Under the pieces are notes generated by a model, which saw only the letters and a program-made list of their open reading frames with translations, was not told the DNA's origin and did no database searches. Below are positions 1 through 6,454 of a stretch of DNA of 14,986 nucleotides, piece after piece. Both the position numbers and the translations under genes were made by a program. Location: assembly GCA_038056915.1 (NCBI GenBank), contig JBBUEO010000030.1, forward strand, positions 1 through 14,986, read 5' to 3'. The DNA is from JBBUEO01 sp038056915. Lineage in GTDB: Bacteria > Patescibacteriota > UBA1384 > UBA12157 > JAENIV01. Position 1 is the stretch's first letter; each line of letters starts with the position of its first letter.

Positions 1-65
1 ACTTTCCGGGAAAACGAAAACAACCCTAAATTCCGGCCGATTTCTTTGTGATCCAGATTTGCCAT
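1..65 (-). CDS. thrS: Threonyl-tRNA synthetase, N-terminal fragment (partial)
   Basis: Only the first 21 codons lie in the window; the gene runs off the left edge. After MANL the peptide reads DHKEIGRNLGLF, which matches the stretch opening the class II catalytic core of threonyl-tRNA synthetase (consensus DHrkLGkeLdLF). The start is set by AGGAG at 73-77, seven bases upstream of the ATG, and by a promoter just above it. A normal bacterial ThrRS has some 220-240 residues (TGS and editing domains) before this motif. Here the protein appears to begin at the catalytic core, so it would lack the module that clears Ser-tRNA(Thr). The enzyme charges tRNA(Thr) in the cytoplasm. The family call rests on one short motif. 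Confidence 0.72.
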   Translation of the reverse strand, partial: MANLDHKEIGRNLGLFSFSRK

Positions 66-83
66 TTTTGAGCTCCTAAGATA

Positions 84-112
84 AATTTATCACAAAACAA
101 TAATATTGACAA
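84..112 (-). promoter_or_regulatory. Sigma70-type promoter of thrS
   Basis: On the minus strand TTGTCA (107-112) is followed after 17 bases by TAAATT (84-89). It lies between the tmk stop and the thrS Shine-Dalgarno, so thrS can be transcribed separately from the thymidylate operon. Confidence 0.5.
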
Positions 113-127
113 CTGAAAATCATCTCT

Positions 128-781
128 CTAAATTTTTTTACCTACCACCTCCCAAATCTTTTCGGCGATTTGTTCGCGGGATAAAATCTTACCATTTTGA
201 GCGCAGATTACACAATGCCAGTTTTTCCGGGTTTTGCAAAAATTTCGATATTGGTTTTGGACTTTTTTTAAATAATCGATATCGGCTTCGTGGATATCTT
301 TTTTCCCGCGTCCGTCCATCAATTTTTGGCCAATTTCCACCGCCACATCCAAATATAAAACCATATCAGCCCGCGGGATTTGAAAATTTCCATATTCTAA
401 ATCATTAAGCCATTTAAGAAATCTTTTCCGCTTAAGCGGTGAGAAAATTTTAGCTGTCTGATGAGCCATATTTGATTCAGCGTAGCGATCGGCGATGACG
501 ATGTAATCTTTTTTAAGCCAATCATTAATTTTTTCTTTGGCCTGCCAGCGGTCAGCGGCATATAAAACCGAAGTTAAATGAGCGTCAACTTCATTCAGCT
601 TGCCGAATTCACCGTTTAAATAACACCGCACCAATTTACCAAAAAATTGGCTATATTGAGGAAAAGAAATTAAAACCGCTTTTTTCTTTGCTTTTTTAAG
701 ACGCTTCAAAAGTAATTCCGCCTGGGTTCTTTTGCCCGACCCGTCAGCGCCGTCGATAACAATTAGTTTGCCTCTTATCAT
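128..781 (-). CDS. tmk: Thymidylate kinase
   Basis: It phosphorylates dTMP to dTDP with ATP in the cytoplasm, the step after ThyX. The 217 residues are the usual size (about 205-215). The P-loop is GADGSGKRTQ (residues 11-20), with Arg where most family members have Thr or Ala after the Lys. The DRY motif follows in 'ADRYAESN', and a basic LID-like stretch (DGRGKKDIHEAD) lies past the middle. The gene starts four bases after the thyX stop with no clear Shine-Dalgarno, so translational coupling is likely. It is the last gene of the dut-to-tmk operon. Confidence 0.9.
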   Translation of the reverse strand: MIRGKLIVIDGADGSGKRTQAELLLKRLKKAKKKAVLISFPQYSQFFGKLVRCYLNGEFGKLNEVDAHLTSVLYAADRWQAKEKINDWLKKDYIVIADRYAESNMAHQTAKIFSPLKRKRFLKWLNDLEYGNFQIPRADMVLYLDVAVEIGQKLMDGRGKKDIHEADIDYLKKVQNQYRNFCKTRKNWHCVICAQNGKILSREQIAEKIWEVVGKKI

Positions 782-785
782 ATAT

Positions 786-1484
786 TTACTTCACATGAGA
801 TCTTAGCTGAATGCTTTTGTCTTTATCAGGTAGTCCGCAATGACGTTCACCCTCCCAACAAATTCCTTCTGTCTTACAGGAAGGACCTGCATAGCGAAAA
901 ATTTTCGGAGCTACTTTCATAAGTTCTTTATGAAATAAGTAAGCCATTCTTCTAATTTCCCACTGAGCGCGATTGCACATCCTCCGCGATAAAAAATTAA
1001 ATAAAGACCTGGCATTCATCGTCACTACAATTTTAACATCAGTAGCATTAGGCAATACAAATCGAGCGTCTTCTTTAGGAATTCCCATTTCTATCAATTT
1101 TTCATATTTACTGCCTAATTCCTCAATCGTCTCTTCAAATATTTTTTTGGCTGCTGTCTTTGAGTGAATTGTCGGTGGCGTAACAAAACCAAATTTTCCA
1201 CCGCTAATGTAACGTTGAGACTGCTGACTATAACTGGCGATTCGATGTCGAACTAATTCATGGGTGAGGACTCTTGAAACTTCCTCAACCCCAAAAGTAA
1301 AAGAGACATGTTCAATCGTTGAAGTGTGACCTGAACCAACCACCATTTTAATTAGTCTCGCTCGCTCTTTTCCCGTCAATTTATTTTTGATGTTTAAAGC
1401 GGAGTCTGAAGAATAGCACTGACGAATAGCGGCAGCAACGATTTTTTCGGGATCTTTAGTGTAAGAAAGTAAAGTGACTTTCAT
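786..1484 (-). CDS. thyX: Flavin-dependent thymidylate synthase ThyX
   Basis: It makes dTMP from dUMP using methylene-THF as carbon donor and FAD/NADPH as reductant, releasing THF rather than dihydrofolate. The ThyX signature RHR-X7-S is present as RHRIASYSQQS (residues 79-89), followed by QRY. 'HTSTIEHVSFTF' precedes it and the C-terminal 'NARSLFNFLSRRMCNRAQWEIR' block is typical of the family. Length 232 is normal (about 215-260). AGGAGG just before the ATG overlaps the glyA stop codon, so the two genes are coupled. Its neighbours supply both substrates: GlyA gives methylene-THF, and deaminase and dUTPase give dUMP. Confidence 0.95.
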   Translation of the reverse strand: MKVTLLSYTKDPEKIVAAAIRQCYSSDSALNIKNKLTGKERARLIKMVVGSGHTSTIEHVSFTFGVEEVSRVLTHELVRHRIASYSQQSQRYISGGKFGFVTPPTIHSKTAAKKIFEETIEELGSKYEKLIEMGIPKEDARFVLPNATDVKIVVTMNARSLFNFLSRRMCNRAQWEIRRMAYLFHKELMKVAPKIFRYAGPSCKTEGICWEGERHCGLPDKDKSIQLRSHVK

Positions 1485-1492
1485 TTTGCCTC

Positions 1493-2725
1493 CTATTTAA
1501 TCGGGAATTTTCGGCAAAGTTTTAAAACTTCTTTTTGAATTTTCTCTTTTGACTTTTCTTTTTTTAAAGTCGCGGAAATTAGTTCAGCAATCAAGACCAT
1601 TTCCTTTTCTTTCATTTTTCTCGTGGTCATTGCCGGCGTCCCCAAACGAATTCCCGAGCCGATAAACGGTTTTTCCGGATCAAAAGGAATGGTGTTTTTA
1701 TTGCAAATTATCCCCACTTCCTCAAGTAATATTTGTCCTTCTTTGCCGGTAAGTTTTACCGGACGCAAATCCACTAACATTAAATGATTATCAGTCCCGC
1801 CGGAGACAATTCTTAATCCCAATTTCTCCAAAAATTTTGCCAGTGTTTTAGCATTTTTTACAATTTGTTTAGCATAAATTTTAAAATCAGGGTCTAAGGC
1901 CTCGCCGAAACAGACGGCTTTGGCAGCAGTTTGATTATCATGAGGACCACCTTGAAGACCGGGAAAAACCGCCCGATCGATTTGTTGGGCTAGATCTTTT
2001 TTACAAATAATTATCGCTCCCCGCGGACCGCGCAGGGTTTTTTGGGTAGTCGTCATTACCACTTCAGCATAGGGAAACGGCGACGGATGAACTTTGCCGA
2101 CAATTAGACCAGCAATATGAGAAATATCGGCAAATAAAATCGCCCCGACTTTTTTAGCAATTTCGGAAAATTTTTTAAAGTCAATAATCCGTGAATAAGC
2201 GGTTGCTCCGCAAACTATCATTTTCGGTTTTTCTTTTTTTGTGATTTTTAAAATTTCTTCATAATCCAACTGCTCGGTTTTAGAATCAACGCCGTATGAA
2301 ACAAATTTGTAAGCTCTCCCAGAAAAACTAATCGGCAGACCATGGGTAATATGACCGCCTTGATCAAGTTTCATCCCTAAAACTTTATCACCAAATTCCA
2401 AAAGCCCTAAATAAACCGCCGCGTTGGCCGGCGAGCCAGAATAAGCTTGGACATTAGCATGCCATGAATTTTTAGATAGCCGAAACATTTTTAAAGCTCG
2501 CTCTTTAGCAATCTCTTCAACTTCATCTACATAAATTTGCCCGGCATAGTAACGTTTTCCCGGATAACCCTCGCTGTATTTATTAATTAACACCGAAGCG
2601 GTTGCCTCGCGAACTGCCAAGGAAGCGTAATTTTCCGAAGCAATTAAATCAATAGTATTTTTTTGACGCTCTTCTTCGGCAACGATTAATTTGGAAATTT
2701 TTGGGTCTTGGGATTTAAGATTCAT
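1493..2725 (-). CDS. glyA: Serine hydroxymethyltransferase
   Basis: This PLP enzyme interconverts serine and glycine while charging THF to methylene-THF, the one-carbon donor for ThyX. Visible blocks: DLIASENYAS near the N-terminus, YSEGYPGKRYY, YSGSPAN, THGLPISFSG and the PLP-lysine block TTTQKTLRGPRGA (Lys about residue 229). The usual block reads TTTHKTLRGPR, so the His before the lysine is Gln here. The reading frame is open for ten more codons upstream, but those overlap the deaminase gene. The start chosen (ATG at 2723-2725) sits one base after the deaminase stop, with AAGGCAG upstream, and gives 410 residues, the family norm. Confidence 0.94.
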   Translation of the reverse strand: MNLKSQDPKISKLIVAEEERQKNTIDLIASENYASLAVREATASVLINKYSEGYPGKRYYAGQIYVDEVEEIAKERALKMFRLSKNSWHANVQAYSGSPANAAVYLGLLEFGDKVLGMKLDQGGHITHGLPISFSGRAYKFVSYGVDSKTEQLDYEEILKITKKEKPKMIVCGATAYSRIIDFKKFSEIAKKVGAILFADISHIAGLIVGKVHPSPFPYAEVVMTTTQKTLRGPRGAIIICKKDLAQQIDRAVFPGLQGGPHDNQTAAKAVCFGEALDPDFKIYAKQIVKNAKTLAKFLEKLGLRIVSGGTDNHLMLVDLRPVKLTGKEGQILLEEVGIICNKNTIPFDPEKPFIGSGIRLGTPAMTTRKMKEKEMVLIAELISATLKKEKSKEKIQKEVLKLCRKFPIK

Positions 2726-2726
2726 T

Positions 2727-3242
2727 TTACTGCCTTTCATATTGTTGAGTTTCATTTTCTATAACTCTTAATTTGACTTTGGCTTTTTTGAAAATTTTTC
2801 GTGTTTCTTGTGCCGCGTGATATCGGTGCTGGCAGATAACTTCATTAATACCGACGTTTACGATCATTTTAGCGCAGGTTGAACAAGGTTCCATTCGGGT
2901 ATAAATTGATGACCCGTTAATTGAAATTCCGTATTTCGCCGCCTGACAGATGGCGTTTTGTTCAGCGTGAACTGTCCTCACGCAGTGCTCGGAAATATTA
3001 CCGGCTTCATCAATTACTTTACGCATATCGTGCCCCGTTTCGTCACAATGAGGCGCTCCCTTTGTCGAACCAACATAGCCAGTGGTTAAAATCTGACGGC
3101 CTCGGACAATAATCGCCGCTGCCCGGCCGCGATCGCAAGTGGCTCTTTTGGAAACCGCTTCCATCACATCCATAAAATATTCATCCCAGCTTGGACGCTC
3201 GTATTTTTGTGTTTTTGATAATTTAGCTTTCTTTTTAGCCAT
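2727..3242 (-). CDS. dCMP deaminase (ComEB-type, zinc-dependent)
   Basis: It deaminates dCMP to dUMP, feeding ThyX. The zinc site is clear: HAEQNAI holds the His ligand and catalytic Glu, and PCSTCAKMI holds the two Cys ligands. An N-terminal Cys/His-rich stretch (KRATCDRGRAAAII and GAPHCDETGHDM) matches the extra zinc or allosteric region of dCMP deaminases rather than cytidine deaminases. At 171 residues it is normal length. Its start overlaps the end of the upstream kinase gene by eight bases and its stop lies one base before glyA. Strict dCMP specificity is inferred from family and context. Confidence 0.9.
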   Translation of the reverse strand: MAKKKAKLSKTQKYERPSWDEYFMDVMEAVSKRATCDRGRAAAIIVRGRQILTTGYVGSTKGAPHCDETGHDMRKVIDEAGNISEHCVRTVHAEQNAICQAAKYGISINGSSIYTRMEPCSTCAKMIVNVGINEVICQHRYHAAQETRKIFKKAKVKLRVIENETQQYERQ

Positions 3243-3810
3243 TGGTTTTAATCTTTTGCCAAATTTTTTTTAAATTGGCTTCTAATTCCTTTTTAGTCCC
3301 TTCATTTATAATTGTAAAGTCAGCCATGGCAATTGGGCCGCCTTTATTTAAATTCTCAATTTCCGCTTGATCTCTTTTTGGAGTTTCAGTTTTTTTAAAG
3401 GAACGATATTTTAAATTTTCATCAATTCCGTGCCGGCCAGAGCGACCGACGAGACGCTGATAGCGAATTTGGGGGTTAGCGTAGACTGCTATGCAATAAA
3501 AGTTTTTGTATTTCTTTTTAAAAACAAGATATTCCTCCCATGAATATAAACCGTCTACCACCACATCGCCGCGGAGTTTATCAATTTTTGGAAAATTTAA
3601 AATTGCGAAAGCCGCCATCCCATGAATTTTACGAATATTTTCCCTAATTTTTCGCTCTGATTCCTCGCCGGGGGGAAGTTTTTTTCTTTTGACTTCATCC
3701 AAAGTTAACTGTCCCAAACGAATATAATCAAATCCCTTTCGAATGAAAAAATCAGCCACTTCGCTTTTACCAGCTCCTGCCATGCCAACGATAGCTAAAA
3801 TTTTTTTCAT
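3235..3810 (-). CDS. P-loop nucleotide kinase, UPF0200-like / dephospho-CoA kinase-like
   Basis: This 191-residue P-loop kinase opens with GMAGAGKSEVADFF (Walker A, residues 9-16). Further blocks are VVDGLYSWEEYLVFKK, a basic LID-like run (RYQRLVGRSGRHG), and a C-terminal run with RDQAEIENL, then IAMADFTIINEGT. The order DG-(EE)-(RLxxR)-(RDxxE)-(ADxxIxNEGT) is what I recall for archaeal UPF0200 proteins, which are related to CMP/AMP and dephospho-CoA kinases. It overlaps dut by four bases (ATGA) and the deaminase by eight, so it belongs firmly to the dUMP/dTMP operon. A role in phosphorylating a pyrimidine (deoxy)nucleoside monophosphate would fit the neighbours but is inference; the substrate is unknown. 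Confidence 0.75.
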   Translation of the reverse strand: MKKILAIVGMAGAGKSEVADFFIRKGFDYIRLGQLTLDEVKRKKLPPGEESERKIRENIRKIHGMAAFAILNFPKIDKLRGDVVVDGLYSWEEYLVFKKKYKNFYCIAVYANPQIRYQRLVGRSGRHGIDENLKYRSFKKTETPKRDQAEIENLNKGGPIAMADFTIINEGTKKELEANLKKIWQKIKTNG

Positions 3811-4232
3811 TTTTTCCCCGTACTTCCCAGCCGGCCTTGGCCGCGGCGGGATTTTGAAATTGCACTAACCTCTATCAGTTTAACATTTTCCACCGGCTGG
3901 ATTAAAAGTTGGGCGATTTTATCGCCCTTTTTAATTTTATGTGTTTTTCGGCTTAAATTTATAAGCATTATTTTATATTCCCCTCGGTAGCCAGCGTCAA
4001 AAACCCCGCCGGTGGTATGAATACCATGCAAAAAAGAAATACTCCCTTTATCCCAAATTAATCCCGCAAAACCTTTGGGAAATTCCAAAGCAAAACCTAA
4101 AGCAAATTCATGGCGCTCGTCGGGTTTTAAAGTGTAATTTTCCCGCGAGTACAAATCCAAACCGGCATCACCGGGGTACGCATATTTTGGCAATACCACA
4201 TCATGATTTAATCTTTTTATTTTAACAATCAT
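3807..4232 (-). CDS. dut: dUTP diphosphatase (trimeric dUTPase)
   Basis: It hydrolyses dUTP to dUMP and PPi, keeping uracil out of DNA and supplying ThyX. The five trimeric dUTPase motifs can be followed in 141 residues: PGDAGLDLYS (20-29), WDKGSIS (60-66), GGVFDAGYRGE (75-85, with Asp79 in the catalytic position), IKKGDKIAQLLI (100-111) and RGQGRLGSTG (130-139). Two motifs deviate: the Arg-Ser pair of motif 2 is Lys-Gly, and the aromatic residue of motif 5 (GFGSTG) is Leu. Substrate stacking is therefore altered, but the family is not in doubt. It is the first gene of the operon, has no Shine-Dalgarno, and its ATG lies 10 bases after a -10 box. Confidence 0.88.
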   Translation of the reverse strand: MIVKIKRLNHDVVLPKYAYPGDAGLDLYSRENYTLKPDERHEFALGFALEFPKGFAGLIWDKGSISFLHGIHTTGGVFDAGYRGEYKIMLINLSRKTHKIKKGDKIAQLLIQPVENVKLIEVSAISKSRRGQGRLGSTGKK

Positions 4233-4242
4233 CGCTGATTTA

Positions 4243-4272
4243 ATACTACGAATGATTAAAGCATAATGTCAA
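4243..4272 (-). promoter_or_regulatory. Promoter of the dut-kinase-deaminase-glyA-thyX-tmk operon
   Basis: On the minus strand TTGACA (4267-4272) and TAGTAT (4243-4248) are 18 bases apart. Only 10 bases separate the -10 box from the dut ATG, so the predicted leader is about four bases. It is back to back with the smpB promoter. Confidence 0.68.
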
Positions 4273-4281
4273 ATTTTTAGG

Positions 4282-4287
4282 TATAAT
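4282..4287 (+). promoter_or_regulatory. -10 box of smpB (leaderless transcript)
   Basis: A perfect TATAAT ends seven bases before the smpB ATG at 4295, so transcription should start on or next to the A of the start codon. There is no Shine-Dalgarno. No convincing -35 box is visible at the right distance. Confidence 0.6.
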
Positions 4288-4294
4288 ATAGACA

Positions 4295-4717
4295 ATGAAA
4301 ACAATCGCTTTTAATCGTCGGGCTTTACACGAATATCACATTTTAGAAAAATTTGAAGCTGGTGTTGTCTTAACTGGTGAAGAAATTAAAGCCATTCGCG
4401 CCGGCCGAGCCAATTTATCCGGCGCCTTTTGCCGAGTCCAAAATGATGAGGCCTGGATTTTAAATTTACATATTGCCACTACCAAAGAACCTGAACGAAG
4501 CCGAAAACTGCTCTTACATAAAACGGAGATTCAATCGCTCATCGGTAAAACCCACCAGAAAGGTCTTACTTTAATCGCTTTGTCGCTTTATTTTAAAAAA
4601 AATCGAGCGAAAATTTTAATTGCTTTAGCTCGCGGCAAAAAACTCCACGATCACCGTGAAGAACTTAAAAAAAGAGACATTTCGCGACAGCAAGAGAGGG
4701 ACCTTAAAGAATCTTAG
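4295..4717 (+). CDS. smpB: tmRNA-binding protein SmpB
   Basis: SmpB binds the tRNA-like part of tmRNA and brings it to stalled ribosomes for trans-translation. Family blocks are present in order: NRRALHEYHILEKFEAGVVLTGEEIKAIR at the N-terminus, RKLLLHKTEI in the middle, KGLTLIALSLYFKKN, and LARGKKLHDHREELKKRD near the C-terminus. At 140 residues it is shorter than most (about 150-160). The usual N-x-x-F-N-H run before RKLLLH is shortened to 'HIATTKEPERS', and the common KKxYDKR reads KKLHDHR. The tmRNA gene lies about 2 kb away. It is divergent from dut and probably leaderless. Confidence 0.93.
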   Translation: MKTIAFNRRALHEYHILEKFEAGVVLTGEEIKAIRAGRANLSGAFCRVQNDEAWILNLHIATTKEPERSRKLLLHKTEIQSLIGKTHQKGLTLIALSLYFKKNRAKILIALARGKKLHDHREELKKRDISRQQERDLKES

Positions 4718-4729
4718 ATAATTATTTAT

Positions 4730-5281
4730 TTAGATATTGTAGATATATATTTTATGGCCAGCGATAGAATGGGCAGCTCCAGATAAATTTTTTATCGGAA
4801 ATCCGACTGAAATTAAACGACTGCCCTTTTTTAGTTCTTTTAAAAATTTCTGATTTAATTTATCAAGTAATTCCGGTAATAAATAACAATAAACAATATC
4901 GGCTTTTGGAAGATCCGTGTTATTAATATCTGAATATCTGATGATAATTCTTGTATGGATTAATCCCCCTTTTCCGCTCGAGCGTTTTAAAGGGGTTAAT
5001 TTCAGAATTGCAACTCGGGTTTTAGCATATAAATAATAGAAAGGCGAAATTTCATAACCGATTGCCTTTACTCCAATTTTTGCCGCCTCGATTAAAACAT
5101 CTCCCCGGCCACAACCCAAATCGTAAAAGGTCTCGCCTTTTTTTAATTTTGCTAATTTAAGCGCCTCTCTAATAATTTCTTTGTTCGCCATCACATATGG
5201 ACTACCATAAAAAACTGACACCAGATTCGAAATCTGCCAGATTAATAGTCCAAAAGAAATTACCGCTAAAATTAAGAGCAT
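4730..5281 (-). CDS. Membrane-anchored SAM methyltransferase, FAM173 (ANTKMT/ATPSCKMT)-like
   Basis: An N-terminal hydrophobic segment (about residues 1-22) is followed by a class I methyltransferase domain. SAM-binding motif I is YDLGCGRGD (53-61) and the acidic residue ending strand 2 is in GYEISP (75-80). A 'GSPYV' just before the domain, and the layout of one membrane span, this motif and a compact domain of about 150 residues ending in 'LISVGFPI', recall the FAM173 family. Its mitochondrial members methylate lysines of the ADP/ATP carrier or ATP synthase subunit c. The substrate here is unknown; a membrane protein lysine is a reasonable guess. It converges with smpB, with 12 bases between the stops. 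No Shine-Dalgarno is seen; weak -10-like boxes (TATACT, TATAGT) lie just upstream. Confidence 0.72.
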   Translation of the reverse strand: MLLILAVISFGLLIWQISNLVSVFYGSPYVMANKEIIREALKLAKLKKGETFYDLGCGRGDVLIEAAKIGVKAIGYEISPFYYLYAKTRVAILKLTPLKRSSGKGGLIHTRIIIRYSDINNTDLPKADIVYCYLLPELLDKLNQKFLKELKKGSRLISVGFPIKNLSGAAHSIAGHKIYIYNI

Positions 5282-5371
5282 AACTATAGCTTAAAGTGTA
5301 AATAGTATATCGTAAAGTGACAGGTTAAAAAATATAGTTTTTAGTTTTTACTTTTGAATTTTAACTTAATC

Positions 5372-6187
5372 TTAGTAGATATAGCCGCGAATGGGGCCAT
5401 ACGTCGTTGGGATAGTTCTCGATGATATGACTCCGAAACCGCGATAATTCATCTCGGAAATCGTAATCGTCCCGTCATTATTGACCTGATCAACAATCCC
5501 CACATGCCCAGTCCGGCCGCCTTCAGTGGTAACAATAATTGCTCCGATTGCAGGAATACTGCCAGTTGCCATTCCTGCGGCCCGAGCATTAACAAGCCAG
5601 CTTGAGGCATTACCCGACCAGGTAACGGTCCGTCTTTGGGCGGCATAATAAGTGCAATATCCATAGGGAAAATATCGAATCTGCGGGGATGTGTTAATCG
5701 CTTTTGGCGCGACAGGGTCAGATTTGGCTTTTGTTGTCTTCGAGACATAAGTTTTTTTGGGCTCTAAAGTGATTTTTGTCTCGGTCACTAAAGGTTTAAC
5801 AATATAGTCTTCGGCAAGTTTATCCCGATGGCGATTTTGTGGCTCTGGCGCTTCGGCTGATACCGCAGGAACAACATTTCCCATCATTGTTTTGGCTAGA
5901 TCAAGATCAATTTCCGCCGCCCGAGACTTATTAGCGCCAGCAAACATCAGAATTAGAAATATCACCAAAAATAAAACACCGCCAGCAAAATTTATAGCTG
6001 GAAAATGAGAGGGTAGATTTTTGAAAAGAGTTTGTTTAAGGGTTAGTTTATAGTTTTTATTATTGAACTTTTGTTTAGTTTTTTGTTTTTGAAGTTTTGA
6101 TTTTTGATTTGATGATTTTAAGAAAAGCTGATAATCAATGGTACAAATATGAAACCTCCCAAAAAGAGGAGAATAACTGAATCCCAT
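5372..6187 (-). CDS. Membrane-anchored CHAP-domain peptidoglycan hydrolase
   Basis: The C-terminal 100 residues form a CHAP (NlpC/P60-like) amidase/peptidase domain. The catalytic Cys is in YGYCTYYAAQRR (Cys178), the His in GRTGHVGIVDQV (His228), and an acidic or amide partner follows in 'SEMNYRG' (245-250). 'WSGNASSW' is typical of the family. A membrane span lies at about 66-84, then a linker of about 85 residues rich in Pro, Lys and Thr. The enzyme should act on peptidoglycan outside the membrane. The first 65 residues are Lys/Gln/Asn-rich and come from A-rich low-complexity DNA. The ATG has AAAGG directly against it, too close for normal spacing, so the true start may differ. A separate promoter and a folded leader lie upstream. 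Confidence 0.85.
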   Translation of the reverse strand: MGFSYSPLFGRFHICTIDYQLFLKSSNQKSKLQKQKTKQKFNNKNYKLTLKQTLFKNLPSHFPAINFAGGVLFLVIFLILMFAGANKSRAAEIDLDLAKTMMGNVVPAVSAEAPEPQNRHRDKLAEDYIVKPLVTETKITLEPKKTYVSKTTKAKSDPVAPKAINTSPQIRYFPYGYCTYYAAQRRTVTWSGNASSWLVNARAAGMATGSIPAIGAIIVTTEGGRTGHVGIVDQVNNDGTITISEMNYRGFGVISSRTIPTTYGPIRGYIY

Positions 6188-6310
6188 CCTTTTTTAAAGT
6201 GCTTGCCCAGATCCTATGCGTTAGAGGTTGCAGGCGGGCAGAAATTAACTACTCTCGCTCTTGTGTTGTTTTAGTTTTTAAATTAAAAAATGCCTTAACG
6301 GCACAACACG
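6188..6310 (-). promoter_or_regulatory. Structured 5' leader of the CHAP gene
   Basis: About 120 bases separate the predicted transcription start from the ATG. In RNA sense GUGUUGU (6303-6309) can pair with ACAACAC (6263-6269). Inside is a small hairpin, TGCC-GTTAA-GGCA, followed by six T (about 6287-6304). Nearer the gene UGCCC (6236-6240) can pair with GGGCA (6204-6208). The inner hairpin resembles a weak terminator. Leaders of wall-hydrolase genes are often ydaO/c-di-AMP riboswitches, but I do not see that class's GGGGUGAAUC-like core, so no class is assigned. Confidence 0.4.
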
Positions 6311-6316
6311 CTCTCC

Positions 6317-6344
6317 ATTTTACAGGATACCTAAAGTTTGTCAA
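6317..6344 (-). promoter_or_regulatory. Promoter of the CHAP gene
   Basis: TTGACA (6339-6344) and TAAAAT (6317-6322) on the minus strand, 16 bases apart. It lies between the tmRNA terminator and the CHAP leader. Confidence 0.65.
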
Positions 6345-6420
6345 GGGTCTAAATTACTCCTGTAAATTAACAATTTCCATAGGGTGTGGATAAGTTTGGG
6401 GCAACAAGTTAGTGCTAAAC

Positions 6421-6450
6421 AAAAAGGAACCAGTTTTGACCACTGATTCC
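6421..6450 (-). terminator. Intrinsic terminator of tmRNA
   Basis: On the minus strand GGAATCAGT (6442-6450) pairs with ACTGGTTCC (6426-6434), nine pairs including one G-U, followed directly by TTTTT (6421-6425). It begins five bases after the CCA of tmRNA. Confidence 0.8.
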
Positions 6451-6454
6451 CATT

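Noticed and set aside
106..408. Plus-strand open frame of 100 codons
   Set aside because: It lies inside tmk on the other strand, has no ribosome site and no recognisable content.
2726..2755. Earlier glyA start adding ten residues
   Set aside because: It overlaps the deaminase end; the inner ATG gives the family length and follows the stop by one base.
6188..6310. Firm call of a ydaO (c-di-AMP) riboswitch
   Set aside because: Context fits, but the conserved core is not visible; kept only as an unclassified leader.
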